Shown here one piece after another: positions 23,901 through 35,549 of a stretch of DNA of 64,000 bases (positions are counted from its first letter, which is position 1; each line of letters starts with the position of its first letter). A program made the translations under genes and the position numbers. The notes beneath the pieces were generated by a model. That model did not search any database. It saw only the letters and a list, made by a program, of their open reading frames with translations, and had not been told where the DNA came from. The stretch is from assembly GCA_002224055.1 (NCBI GenBank), contig AZLU01000119.1:60823-124822 (forward strand), read 5' to 3'. Source of the DNA: Pezizomycotina sp. ARF18 (lineage: Eukaryota > Ascomycota).

Positions 23901-24324
23901 TCACGCCGATGACCACACCTACCAAAAAGCGGAAGTACAGGATCGTCGCGCTGCCGCCGATCATGAACTCCGGTGACCTGTACGCGGACGTAGTCCGCGC
24001 GATGGACACGGGCTTCTACTGCACGGATACCATGAAGCGCGACCTCCTGAACCACATCAAGGAGAACGCAGAGTGGTACCACGATACCATGATCTACGAG
24101 GCGAGAGAGAGGAAAAAGCGGCGGGTGTGGAGCAGTATCACAAGCAAAACTAAAGGTAAGGGTAAGGGTAAGGGGGTGTTGGGTACTGTGCAGAGAGGGA
24201 GTTCGAGGAGAAGATTAAGAAGCTCGAGGAGGAGAAGGAGAATTTGCAGAAGGAGAATAAGAGGTGGAAGGGGTTAACCGCTGGATTACTCCAGAACATT
24301 AGTGAGTTCCAGAAGGAGGATTAA
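20940..24324 (+). CDS. Large two-finger C2H2 protein with charged coiled-coil middle
   Basis: The start gives MLKVLPPIPPKVAPSFATLP, a Pro-rich opening. A first finger, CWLCGKAFATIQDLHIHERKH, lies at about 21716-21780. It is followed by about 450 residues that are almost entirely charged: acidic (EENENKEK, SDANNDGE) and then a mixed Lys/Arg/Glu helix (ELETERDLKKAQERAQALAE) that should form a long coiled coil. A second finger, CDMCERRYHRK...QRHMKEAH, lies near 23217-23280. Next is a Ser/Pro-rich region with WRKLGYRFDEKTGRKLVAFD. The end has VALPPIMNSGDLYADVVRAM, a Lys/Gly repeat (KGKGKGKG) and a C-terminal coiled coil (EEKIKKLEEEKENLQKENKR), with the stop at 24324. Several frame slips occur in the charged part. 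Length is near 1,100 residues. It is probably a nuclear protein; the family is not recognised. Confidence 0.65.

Positions 24325-24325
<1 letters not shown>

Positions 24326-24357
<32 letters not shown>
24326..24357 (+). repeat. Poly-A run of 32
   Basis: An uninterrupted run of 32 A begins one base after the stop codon of the C2H2 gene. Coming directly after a TAA C it resembles a retroposed mRNA tail, but upstream frames look like an ordinary gene and similar runs occur throughout the window, so a simple homopolymer is more likely. Confidence 0.8.
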
Positions 24358-24360
<3 letters not shown>

Positions 24361-26118
24361 GGACAAAGGGACCGGAGTTTCCGCAGGAACTCCCGTCAAG
24401 CAGGAACAACTCCTTTTCCTTCTCGCTTCTGGGCCTGCATACACTGAAGATCAGCAGTAAGAAGGGTTGCAGTATAACCTTACCCCATTACCTACTTTTT
24501 CCTTCTTCTCTTTGTTCGATTTGATACCCCCTCATACATGAGATATACCAACCACCAGATTATTACTTCTTTATTACTAACATCCTTTCTATGTGTATCG
24601 ATATTTCTATTATTCGGTGGTCTTCGTCGATGCCTTTTCATTTTCGTTCTACTTTTCCTTTTTTTCATTCAGTTGTTGTTCCAATCCTTTCTTTCTTTTA
24701 GTAGTGGTTCTTCTATATAGCAATAGCCTTTCCTTTTCCATCGCTCATTTTCCATCGTTCTTTTGTTGTTGTTTTTCTTTGTAACTGTCTTTCTTTGCAT
24801 CTACCTAATCTTTCTTTGATCACTATAGGCAATAGCTCCTACTTCATTTCTCTTTTTCCGGTTCTTTCTTTCTTTCTTCTTTCTTTCTTTCTTTTCATTT
24901 CTTCTCTTAGTCTCTCATATTCTATTCTCTACACTACTATATCTATTAGTCTATATATCCTAGTTCGTTAATCCAGTACTTGTTATATAAATATCCAATC
25001 ATAACCGTCCATCACCTCCCATCCAAGATACATCGGTGCGCTATTATCATCTTTTGATATACACCTCCACGATTTATTATAATCGATCAAATCAAGCGAA
25101 AACACACGCACACTGCCCGTTTCATCTCCACATTTCGAACAGCTATTATATGATAAAAGACATTCTTTTTCGCTTTTTTGGAGTTGGATTTAGCCTGTAG
25201 CAAGTGGAATCCCATATTAGGTATCCCAGTTTTTTTTTAGGATTAAAAGAGAACAACAGTAAGTGCTCTCAAACGCTACAAAAACAAAGGGTATATAAAC
25301 AACCAATCCGTTTTCCCTCCACAACCATGCTCAGAAACGTGAGTCCTGAAAGCACCGTGAGACAAATACCAACCCAACAAGAAGAAACAAGAAACACGCC
25401 GCCTGAATTGGAAGGACAAAGAAGTTAGGTAAGATTCTTTATTAAACGAAAAGAGGGAAAAATGAGAAGAGAAGAATATGAATTGAAATTCAAAGAAACA
25501 AGAGCTGCTTACAACGTTTCTCCCTTATTGTCTACATTTATTCTCTTTGGTTTTTTCTATTTTTCTTACTAGTTATCTCTTATTTTCTTATCCTACCTTT
25601 ATCGCTGTCTTGGCAGTTTTTGTTTATCTTTTCTTTTTTTCTTTTTCTTTTCTCTTTTTTTCTCTTTTTTCTTTGCTTTTTCTCATTTTCTCATTTTTTT
25701 CCTCTTGTGTTGTTTTGCTGCCTTTTTCCTTTTTCCTTTTTCCTTTTTTCCTTTTCTTTTTTCCGCCTTTCCTTTCCTTTTTTCTTTTCTTTTTCCTTTT
25801 CTTTTTTTTCTTTTCCTTTCCATTTCTTCTTTTCAATTTCTCCTTTTAAGAAAATTCTCTCCTTCCTCTTTTTTCCTTTCCTTTCCCTTCCACTCTTTTC
25901 TCTTTATCCATTCTTTTTCTCCTTTCCCTCCTTCCACGCATTCTATTCTTTTCCTTTCCTTTCCTTTCCTTGAAGAGTTTTGGTTTCTGTTTTCTACAAC
26001 GATCACGTCTTTTGTCTATATCATCATCATCATCTCTCTTCTTTCGTCTCGTTTGAAGAGTCGTGATCTATCTCAGAGCCTCATCTATATCCATTGAAGC
26101 TCCTACTAACCATACTGA
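24358..26118 (+). promoter_or_regulatory. Long pyrimidine-rich leader/promoter region
   Basis: From about 24480 to 24960, and even more strongly from 25535 to 25980, the plus strand is almost free of purines: runs of T and C such as CTTTTTCCTTTTTCC repeated for over 400 bases. This region precedes the C2H2 gene at 26119. CT-rich promoters and leaders are common before well-expressed fungal genes, but this length is unusual. ORFs inside it encode only Phe, Ser, Leu and Pro and are not genes. No other feature is seen between. Confidence 0.6.
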
Positions 26119-27310
26119 ATGCGGTCGAGCAGCCACAGCAACAGCTTCACCGCCATGAACCACACTCCACAACGCCGGGCACGCCCCGCGACCTATCTCA
26201 CCCTCAACCTTACAACGCCACCTCTTCCTCTTCCTCCCTCCGCTACAACCTCGCCCTCCCGCTACTCCTCCGCCGACATCACCAACTCCGCCGCCTCGTC
26301 GTCCTACAACGTCGTCTCGCAGCAATACGCCTGCGAGGACTGCCGCTCCGAATTCGCAACCTACCCGGACCTCCGCCACCACATCCAGTCGCGCGAGTGC
26401 CTCCGCGCAAAAGCCGGCCGCTGGCTCTGCTCCATCTGCCGCAAAGATTACTCCTCGAAAGGGAATTTGCAGAGGCACCAGGACAACATTCACGGCGTCA
26501 CTGATCCGGATATCGATAACGCTGAGATCGACGGCGGTGGCGATGGCGGAGGGGACGGTGACAGGCAGAGTACGGCGAGCGCGGTTAGTGTCCGCGCTAA
26601 TAAGAGGAAGAGGAGGAACAGCGAAGACGACGGGACGAAGAAGAGGAGGAGAGGGTTATAGGGAGGATAGCGTGCTGCTTGGCACGCCGCCGCCGACGAG
26701 CGCTACCGCGAAAAAGAACGAACCTGAGGAAGACGAAATGGAAGACGACGAGGAGGAGGAAGCTGATACGATCCGCGTCAACGGCAACAGCGCCGCCGGG
26801 AGTGGGCTGCGATCCACCGCTACCGAAGCATTGCAAACGCAAAACGAAAATGAAGAAAGGGAAGCGAGCGTGCAACAACAGCAGCAACTAGCGGAGCAGT
26901 TGATAACGACGATAACGATAGCATCACGGACCTGATATTCGGCGGATCGCGAACAACAACGGCAATAGCCCTAGCAGGAATAATAACAATAACAACGACG
27001 ATGCTAGTAGCGGTATTATCCCAGCGGTCCAGCATCGACCATCGCCGCAGCAGCAGCAAGTTACGCAGCAGCAGCAGCAGCAGCAGCAGGCGGCGGTACC
27101 GGTGCTCACGCAGCAGCTGATGCATTTGGGCAGGAGAATAGGACGCTGAAGTTCAGGCTCGAAAATGCGCTTAGGGAGATCGTGGCGCTGAAGGAGGATA
27201 GAAGAGGGTCGCGCTGGACAACAAAGAGGCTTAAACTGAACAACCAGGTGTCTGCTGCAGATGTTAACGAGTATGCGAAGGTTCAGGACGGGTATAGAAA
27301 GTTCAGGTGA
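26119..27310 (+). CDS. C2H2 transcription-factor-like protein with polyQ and C-terminal coiled coil
   Basis: The first ATG at 26119 gives MRSSSHSNSFTAMNHTPQRR; the in-frame ATG at 26155 is an alternative start. Two adjacent fingers follow a Ser/Thr-rich opening: CEDCRSEFATYPDLRHHIQS and CSICRKDYSSKGNLQRHQDN followed by IH, the second being classical. A basic stretch (ANKRKRRNSEDDGTKKRRRG) looks like a nuclear localisation signal. In shifted frames come an acidic stretch (EPEEDEMEDDEEEEADTIRV), Asn- and Gln-rich segments with a polyQ run, and a helical end (ENRTLKFRLENALREIVALK) with the stop at 27310. Three or four frame slips are needed (about 26660, 26920, 27110). This architecture fits a sequence-specific transcription regulator that dimerises through its tail; targets are unknown. 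Confidence 0.7.
27028..27098 (+). repeat. CAG-type trinucleotide repeat (polyQ coding)
   Basis: CAGCAGCAGCAA, ACGCAG and then eight CAG units in a row encode a Gln-rich segment of the C2H2 protein. Such runs change length readily, so the exact copy number here may not be reliable. Confidence 0.85.
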
Positions 27311-30111
27311 ATGAGGAAAGGAGTTCTACATTATTTGAACGAACAAACAGTATCGGGAAAGCCTCGGAGAAGATTTGCTTTAAGGGAAGATATAGCATTG
27401 GCTTATACCTTATTTCATTTGGAGTCGAGAAGCGCTGCGAAAATGTTGTGTTTCTTTTTATCGTTGCATATTATCCTCACCATTGTTTGTTTTCATCATG
27501 AGCTCTTTTTGTAAAAAAAAATTTTTTTTTCAACATTCCTATTTTTCATTTCGATTCCACCGCAAAACAGGATTCGAAAACTTCCGGCGTCTTTCATGAG
27601 CTATGTTATCGGCTGCATTTCCTTTCCTTTTTGTTTTCCTTATCATTTAGTTAAAGCAAAACAGGTTCACGGCGTTTTATTCCTGGTATAATTGCATGCG
27701 TGTATTTCCGTCATTTCTATATTTCATTTCACTTCTTAAGTTTTCAGGTATTCTCACTTTTAAAGTCTTCAGGTTGAGGATAGCATCATATAAAGAAAAA
27801 AAAGAAAACGATAATGATAACAACAGCTATTTTCTGGGGCTACTTGCTCGCTTTCGTATCTAATCTAAAATAGAAAGAAAAGAGAGAGATAACGAGAAAA
27901 ATGCCCACAAGACGTTTCTTGGTATATTCTATACTAATCCGTGTTGTATTCGAGCAAAAAAAAGGCCCCTCTGAAATTCTGTCACACGGTTGATTGATGG
28001 TATTACCGCCACTGATGATTCGGCGTGTTATCGTACCGTAGCGATATCACAATACTTTAATAACTGTATCAACAGCCCGGCAACCGATTGATTTAAAGAC
28101 GGCTGTCTTCCGTTACTTAGTTGGAACAGCTATCTGTTTTTCAGTCTGAAAAACTATATAGGCATATTCAAGCTTGAAGAGCTGAATACGTATATATACC
28201 ACAATGGATACTCGTGCCTATTAAACAGCAAACTACCTAAATTTACTATTGGATCCATGGATCTCATTTACTATTGACTTTGAACGATGCTATCAACAGC
28301 ACAACGCAATCTCAGTAGTAACAATGGGAGAGAAGTTGTTTGGTTGTTCTCCGGAAGCTTTATTGATTTCTCAAATTGTAGCGTTCCTGGTATGGGTTAT
28401 ATTCAAGTAGGAAACCGATGGACGAAAGAAGAAAAAAAAAATGGCAAGTAACAGCTAAACGCAGGCGTTTAGACTGTAAGGCGTAATCGACTATCTTAAC
28501 TATCATCTTAGATATCTAAGAGCGAATTAAATATTAGCTACATGTACTGACCTGCGGCATGGCCAGTTATTATAAAGCCTAAGCGCAGAAACGGGCACCG
28601 GGGAAGGAGAATATATAGATAGTTTAGTATATACCCAAAAACACGCTGTGAGGGCGGATCGGATCGCTGTGTTTTCGTTTTCAGAGATTATTGTGGTGAT
28701 AACTCCTTTGCATTTTTGTATTTCTCGTAAAATATTGGAATTAGAGGCTTGCGATGTCATTTATAAATGCTCTAAGGTAGAAATAAGTCTCTAGTTACAT
28801 TTAGGGAAGAATAATTAGAAAGCCTCGCGTTTCGCGCGCGCTACTAGGAGAGAATTGGATGAAAGTCATTGTATCGCACCGTGGTTAACCGCCGATACAA
28901 GCCTCGGCCTCGTCCGATTGGCCCAGCTGGACAGTGCTTTTAATCTCCATTGCACTAATCCTTATATCTGCATGCTTAATTTTCTAGGAATCGATGATAT
29001 ATCTGGAACGAAGTTATGCCACAAGCCTTCAATTGTATCGACCCTTTAGGTTCGATTTACAAATTAATGCATTGATATTGGCTAGGAAATAATACTAGGT
29101 TGTAGGCTCGAAAACCAAAAGGCCTAAATTACCTTCGAACCCGTATAATAACACGCGCTCAGAATGATTCGAAGAATGAAAATAGCGATACTAAGCGTTC
29201 GAAAAATGATAGCCCTACCGACTAAATACAGATTGTGATATCCAACACTACCATTTGATTGAAGCAAAATCTTATTGTAAGTGGCGGTTTTATGAACAGA
29301 GATCTATATTCCCAAACCCCACGGAAATACTAACAAGCGCTCGTGATCTAAAAATATAATGGAGAAATTTTCACGAACATATATATATCGATACAACATT
29401 TTCCGTTTTGAAAAAAAAAAAAAAAAAAAAAAAAAGTAGTGACTCCGTCTAACGATACAAAGGACTTGTTAGAACGTTCTCGATTGCGCGCGGCAGTTGT
29501 TGAGCGAATCTTGTAACAATGTTGATTTATTTGATTCTTCTCTGCACCTACATCGAATACACGGAGTTCTTCAGGTAATTTCCAGATTGAAGGAATTAAG
29601 GTTATATGCGTGCGGAGTAAAGGCTCAGCCCCGTGTGGAGACTGTGAGGTGGTGTCTTTTTAAATTCTAGTCGCTTTGCCCAATCGGCGATCGCGAGTAA
29701 ACGCCGCCCAACCGAAATGCATCAGCCTTTTTGCGGAACGACGTGTTGGATCTATTTTCTTCGTTCTTTTCTTAGAAACGACCCAAAACACACATATGTA
29801 TGTTGAAATTTAGAAGTGGAAAAGGCTGCAATAAGCTGTAATAAACCGATAAGTAGGGGCGTCTTTGAGATGAGGATGCACATGTTGGCGCGCATCCGCG
29901 CCTGTGTATTATAGAATTATCCTAACTTACAGATAGAAATTGAGAGATTGACAGTGTATGGTAAATCATCGTTTTGTTTATGAAAAACAAGGCTGCCATG
30001 CTGTATCGATCTTTTAACTGCTGTTTATATATCTCAACTAATCGCCTGGTCATCGATATTTGCCCTATATGCCTGACGCTTATCAAGCCGAAATCACCGT
30101 TTTACGGAGCT
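27311..30111. other. Gene-poor intergenic region
   Basis: About 2.8 kb contain no coding-like frame. A symmetric A9/T9 run lies at 27513-27530 and a poly-A of about 26 at 29410-29436. Small ORFs (28527-28760 minus, 28855-29049 plus) have random composition and no motif. Confidence 0.6.
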
Positions 30112-30118
30112 TATATAA
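30112..30118 (+). promoter_or_regulatory. TATA-like box of the DUF3176-like gene
   Basis: TATATAA lies about 60 bases before the candidate ATG at 30173, with a pyrimidine-rich segment (TTCACTTTTCATTTCCGTTC) right after it. This spacing is normal for a short fungal leader. Confidence 0.5.
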
Positions 30119-30172
30119 CCTTCACTTTTCATTTCCGTTCCTGGCGCTCGCAACCACGACCTCACCGGAGCT

Positions 30173-32231
30173 ATGGCATTCCTAAGTCCCTTACAAAACA
30201 GCGGAGAAGGGTGCCCTGGAAAAATCCCAGAATGAGCAGCCAGCGACCTAGCGCTCGTCAGACCTTAGAAAGGAATGGCGCGCTGGATTCACCCATAATA
30301 TTCCATGGATTAGTCTATTAGCACTTGGCACTAATATATTAGTCGCAATCGCTACCGTATATCTTTTCTTGAATAAGGTTAAAGGTAGCACAGCAGAGCA
30401 TTGGGACAACCGTATATTTAGCTTTCCTCCATCGGTTTTCTTTACTGTGCTGATGAATGTGGGTGGCTGGTGCATTCGATTTGCTTTTGGCAATGCCGCG
30501 ACGGTTCAGTGGTGGGCAAACGCTCTGAGAGGATCCACAATACGAACTCTGGATGACGAATACTCCTTTTCGACGAAAGTGCTGGCCCCTTTCTCGACTA
30601 CTACTAGTTCATTTTCAATAATCCGCTGGGCAAGCATGGCAACTACTCTCTTTTCTGTAAGCCTTCCACTGTTACAAGGGGCCTTTCGACTTGAAACTAT
30701 CCTTTCGGTGGATTCCTACAATGCCACTCTGCCAATTTCCATCCGGCCCATGTGGAATCTTACCATCCACCATGACGACAAAACATTTCTCTACGATAAA
30801 ACCTCGCCATTTCAACCCGAATTCAACGAAGTTGTTACCTTATCAAATTATTGGCAACCAATCGACCTAGGCGCAATCGACTGTTGGGGATATTGTCTCA
30901 CGACAATAACTATTGCAGGATTTGATCTAGACTGCCACAACGAAACATATTATAGTTCTGGAAAAGACGATGTTCGAATTACCAATGCAGCGATAGATCT
31001 ACTCGAAGGCCGAACGCCCCAGAATAACAGGCAGAAGTTTATGCCGGGAGATGATCATTTTAATGCACAGTCTCCACTATACGCGGAATTACAGGGTGCT
31101 CTAAACAGTGGGACCAGCCTTTATACCAGTTTGACGTGGAATTTTTCAACTTGCGCAACCGAACAGCACAAGCACAAGCATTGCCCTGATATTACATTGG
31201 ATACAAAATGCCAAAGCAACACAATATTCTCTCAGTACTGTTATCTTCGCCCCGCTTTTATCAATATGGAGTTGCAGGTTTATAATACCACGGCTATCGT
31301 CTCAGAACCAAAACTTGATCCCGATTTAAGAAAAATAGATTGGTGGAACATATGCCTGAAGAACAATCTCCGATGTAGTGTTAGCGGTTTCTTCCAGGCC
31401 TTGCAAAGCGCCTTCAACGGCGCTGCCTCCTTGTCTCAAATTTCCGACTCAGCGCCGAGTAACGCCACAAGCAACCTTCAGATTTCCGCAAATGCGGTAC
31501 CATATGTCGAACCAACTTCAATATCTCCCGACGCCGAGGATCGCATCTTCTTCTCAGATCCAATGGTTCTCGCGTTGACATATCTGGATCAACTCTGTCT
31601 CCGCTATGCGATGCAACAGATACCTAACGACACAGCCCGCGTAGAACAATGGAGAGCCCTGGCTAAGGATCTCGGAGCACAAGACCCAGACGCCCCGCTA
31701 GCCTTTAAAACACGCCCCGGGCCTTTTCAAAAAGTCAAAATGCTTAGATCACAGTACTCTTTGGCATACATAGTAAAGTATAGATACTTTGCAGTTGCAA
31801 TGCTATTTATTCTTTTGCCTATTCCAATCGTCTTCGCCACACTCTGCAGCTGGAGTAAAGTCGGCCGACCCGTTAGTCTATCTCCGTTCGAAATCGCCAA
31901 AGCGTTCGATGCTCCGGCGCTGAAGCGCGTCCCTTACAGCAATATTATAAGAAAGGAGATCGTCGCCATGGTGGGCGAAAGGACAATTAAATATGGCGTT
32001 CCGCCACACAGACCGCTGCGCACACTTAACTCGGGTAGCGAGGACACATTAACAATCGCTGTATCAGACATCAGCAAAGCGACTTACGTGGAAGGTGTCG
32101 ATGTGGAGGCGAAAAATCATGAAAATGAGATGCAACAGCTTATGATGACGGAGGAAGAAAATGTTGAAGGGCCAAAAATCATGTCGTGTATCGCTGAAGG
32201 ATGCTCACGTTGCCTCTTTTGTATTAAATAG
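30173..32231 (+). CDS. DUF3176-like fungal membrane protein
   Basis: A single frame is open from about 30252 to the stop at 32231 and reads DLRKEWRAGFTHNIPWISLL from the start of its first membrane helix. The proposed start at 30173 (MAFLSPLQNS) lies in another frame and needs one slip or a tiny intron. Helix 1 is LALGTNILVAIATVYLFL. Helix 2 contains VGGWCIRFAFGNAATVQWW. Helix 3 is in IIRWASMATTLFSVSLPLL. A hydrophilic domain of about 340 residues follows, with many N-x-S/T sites and about ten Cys. The last helix is YFAVAMLFILLPIPIVFATL and the cytosolic tail is rich in charged residues with a Cys-rich end. Three helices, lumenal domain, one helix and the conserved SPFEIAKAFDAP after it fit the DUF3176 layout. 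The function of that family is not established. The disrupted copy at 4.8-6.8 kb is its paralogue. Confidence 0.75.
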
Positions 32232-33727
32232 TTCTATTATATGTACAATAGCAAATTATCCCCAGGAGTTCTTAATGAATATATCCATATGTAATTCCAA
32301 TTCCAGTGCTCTACTAATAAAGCTTCAGGTAACACAAAGGTACATATTCTCTGCTCCAGACAGTCTACGGTGAAACTGCAGCTCACAGAAGAACTTCAAT
32401 CTCCATTTCTGAATGACTATTTCTCTTAGCCTGGCTTAACTGAATAGGAAATAATTCTATGTAGTTGTATACTATCGCTATCTATAAAATTAAGGGTATA
32501 TGTAGTAGAAATCTATAAAGAGACTCGCTGCTGACTATTGCAGATTTGTAAAATTAACGGATAACGGATTATCTAAATGAGGTGTTGTTTTATCTGCACG
32601 GCGAAATTACGGTTTTTACGGCGTCAACTGATAGTAGGAATTTTTTCGGCGTGAGGCCGGCGTTTTGAAGAGGTTTAAAAAAGTTCTCACTCGTTAATCT
32701 TCTGTTTGGGCCTTCATAGGGTACGACACTACCGTTTGAGTTTCGTTTACACAGTCAAATTATCGACTGATGCTTTAAAATAATCACACCTCTCCGTACA
32801 GTAGTACAAGGGGCGCTTGTTCTGGTCCGGCAAATTCTGACGAATCACTATTCTGCTAGAAACGCCGCTCGCTGCGTCGGGTGTAATGCAGTGCTAATCT
32901 GAACAGTGGATTGTGAACCATGCCTGGACTGGATTTAATTGCTTTCTGGAAACCATGATAGCATTCAAAGATAGATGAGCTCACCAAAGTATGGTTAGAA
33001 TATAGATCTCTGGTTTCTCCAAGTTTGTCATCCCGGATAGCCCCGAGATGTTCTGTAACCAGGATTGATGAAGACTGAAAGTGACGTTTTTTAAATAGCT
33101 CGCAATCTTGGAGTTTGGCCGTAAGCCAATTTAGAGGTTCGACAATGCACCAACCTCTTCCACGTGTAGATCTGTGTCTTTTTGATACTTATATGCTATC
33201 TTTATATTGTCGAAAAAGCTCATGCTGCCAACCTCGCGATTACAAAGCCGTACCGTCTTGAGGTTTTATGTTTCTTCTAGTATCTTGGACCGCTGTCTTG
33301 CTTAAATCTGAGCCGTGGTAGATCTTGCTAGGTGGCGATATAGAAACGTGGTGAATGCCCCGACTATTCGCAGAAGTTAACGCTGAGTTATGAAAGAGGT
33401 GCGATTGATTGTTGGAAACGGTTCCAGAAGATATATAGACTCACAGTATTTGAACAGAAGTGTGCCTGAATCTCGGTCAGAATAAAGAAGGCAATAACCA
33501 TGGCAGGCAGCCCTAGCTATTCAGCATGGCGTAGAAAACTCGACTGGAAGCCTGTGGAACCTTTCCACCTAAGGTCAAAGGAAGAAACAATATTATTTTC
33601 CTCCCCCCTTTTTTTTTTTTTTTTTTTTTTTTCTTTTCTCCAACTTTTTAAATAGGTTGAAAAAATTTTCTCTTACAGATCTTACAGATAGAAACCAAGA
33701 TACACCACAGCATACAGGGGACCTGTC
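32232..33727. other. Intergenic region
   Basis: No coding-like frame is present. A T run of about 24 occurs near 33608-33631. The stretch leads into the promoter of the gene at 34005. Confidence 0.6.
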
Positions 33728-33736
33728 TATAAAATA
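33728..33736 (+). promoter_or_regulatory. TATA-like box before the CxxC protein gene
   Basis: TATAAAATA lies 270 bases before the chosen ATG. Between them is a strongly pyrimidine-rich leader (33835-33935), which argues for starting translation at 34005 and not at the upstream ATG at 33850, whose extra residues are Phe/Ser/Leu only. Confidence 0.45.
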
Positions 33737-34004
33737 ACAACTCGAGGGCTTGAAGCAAGCCTTCAGGTTGTCCTGGGCTCTTGGTGGTTCTCTGCCTTCC
33801 CTTGATCGAAGATTGAGAACTTTATAACCTCCTTGTCTCTTCCTTCGCCTTGTCTCTTTCTTCTCCTTTATTCTTCGTCTTTATCCTTTATTCTGCTTCT
33901 TTTTCCTTTATTCTTCTTTTTCTTTCAACTTTTTCAATCCATCTTAAGATACCTCAAAGTGTTGTAGCTCAATACCCCGCATTCTTCAATCCAATTCTAT
34001 ACAC

Positions 34005-35549
34005 GATGTCGCAGAATCGCGCCGAGGAATACTCCTCGAATGACGAGCAGGAGCACCCTAGGATAACTTCTAGGGACGGTCCGGCGAATCGTACACGTGG
34101 GAATTTCACGCCGAGCCCACGTTTAAATAGGAACATGTCTGAAGAGTCGCTTAACGACGAGTTTATTGACGCGGCAACTGTTGGCGAAGGTGATGACGAG
34201 ACACAAAGCCTCGCTACATTCACCTCCACCGTCGCCCGGCGCGAAGAAGCAGATGACGGGGGAGATGAGAGTTCCTCTGATCCTTCTGAGGCCTCGACTA
34301 CTGACAGCTACTTCGGGGACGACGGGACGTACGACGTGACGCTGCAGATGGCTTTCGCCACCGAGTCCGAAGTCCAAATCTGTTGCTTAGCCTGCGGCAA
34401 AGGAATAAAGAAGCTAAGGGAAATTCTTCCCGCGCTAACTGTATATCGACTTGTGAGTACATCTATCTTCCGCCCCCACAACCATGCTGGGTGATGAAAT
34501 GGGACCTGTTTCTTTTGTGTTTGGTTTTTCAGCCTCGATCGATTTAGTACTATCCCTTTCCAAGCACCATCTGGGCTGAATTACTGACCTTGATGAGCTG
34601 TAGATTCGTGACGATGAGCCAGGCGACAATGAGATCAACCTTTGTTGGGGATGTTGGAAAAAGTATAGGGAGCGCCCCCTGGTTGAGTGCATGGTCATCC
34701 TTCCCACGGACATCTCCGCGCTCATCAAGCATGAAAAGCGCGATTTTGCTTCCAGGAAATTCCACTGGAGACAAACCAAGAGAAAAATCCCAGAAGGTAT
34801 CTCGAGGCTTCGAAGGTAGGAGATTTTTGTCTCGCGAGCGACGCATGTCCGAATGATGATCACCCTACATTCAGAAAGTCAGCTTCTCTTCTCTTCTCAA
34901 TGAGTTCTAACGATAAAATATTTCCACCAGTAGTACCATGGCTCCTTCACTGTATATCAGATCCGGAGGCGCGACGGACAAGTCCTTGGAACGCAGCCGG
35001 ACGAGCGGATCTACGTCACTGCCGAAGGCGTCCCCGTAGCATTCCGTTCATTCCGATTCTTCCTCCAGCAGGCCGCTAGCTCCATCAGTGTCTACTTTAC
35101 GAACAACCCCATCCCCATTGCCGTACGTCAGGAGTTTCTCAATCTTATAGAGCTCCTTGAACGGGCAGATCCCTGGGATGAGCCTCAGAATTGCCCCAGG
35201 AGGACACGGCTGTTACGGGATGCCAAGGGAGTCTACCCCATCTGCTGGAAATGCAACGCCTAAAACTTCGGAAAAGGAAGCGCATGAACCTCTGGACTTG
35301 GTCCCGGGGGAGGACACAGCCGATAATAGCACCCCAGAGCAATCCCCTCCCGCATCTCGCAACGCAACTCCCAAGGCTTCGGAGAAGGGAGTGCAGAGCT
35401 CGGTCCCGACCAAGCGCCAATGGCCAGCTCTGAAGAGTAACGGAATCGAAGGCGAGGCAGCGCTGTCTGAGTCGATGCAGGCAATGAATATCAACGAGCC
35501 CGTGGCCGACCCTGACCGCGATCTGAAGAAGAAGAAGTTCTATTATTAG
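34005..35549 (+). CDS. Unknown protein with paired CxxC motifs and disordered tail
   Basis: The start MSQNRAEEYSSNDEQEHPRI opens an acidic, Ser-rich part of about 120 residues. Exon 1 ends after CCLACGKGIKKLREILPALT; intron 1 (34453-34603) has GTGAGT and TAG ends. Exon 2 contains INLCWGCWKKYRERPLVECM, so two CxxC pairs about 30 residues apart could hold a zinc ion. Intron 2 starts at 34797 (GTATCT). The third exon has YHGSFTVYQIRRRDGQVLGT and an ordered block ending LLERADPWDEPQNCPRRTRL, apparently one slip off the splice phase. Another slip at a G run near 35225 leads to a Ser/Pro/Glu tail with two copies of NATPK(T/A)SEK and a basic end, KKKKFYY. The family is not recognised. Confidence 0.6.

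Noticed and set aside
23374-24009. 211-codon minus-strand ORF opposite the C2H2 gene
   Set aside because: It is antisense to a frame with finger and coiled-coil content and is rich in Arg and Cys, as expected for a shadow of GC-rich coding sequence.
24154-24180. Telomere-like GGGTAA repeat
   Set aside because: Only three to four units, the motif differs from TTAGGG, and it encodes the KGKGKGKG segment of the C2H2 protein.
24326-24357. Poly-A directly after a stop codon as evidence of retroposition
   Set aside because: No target-site duplication is visible, and many similar A or T runs occur in intergenic DNA throughout the window.
25547-25973. Phe/Ser-rich ORFs of 100-130 codons on the plus strand and Lys-rich ones on the minus strand
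   Set aside because: They are translations of a polypyrimidine tract with no start context, domain or balanced composition.
33850-34004. Upstream ATG extension of the CxxC protein (signal-peptide-like start)
   Set aside because: The added residues are only Phe, Leu, Ser and Ile from a pyrimidine-rich leader. The ATG at 34005 begins normal coding composition.
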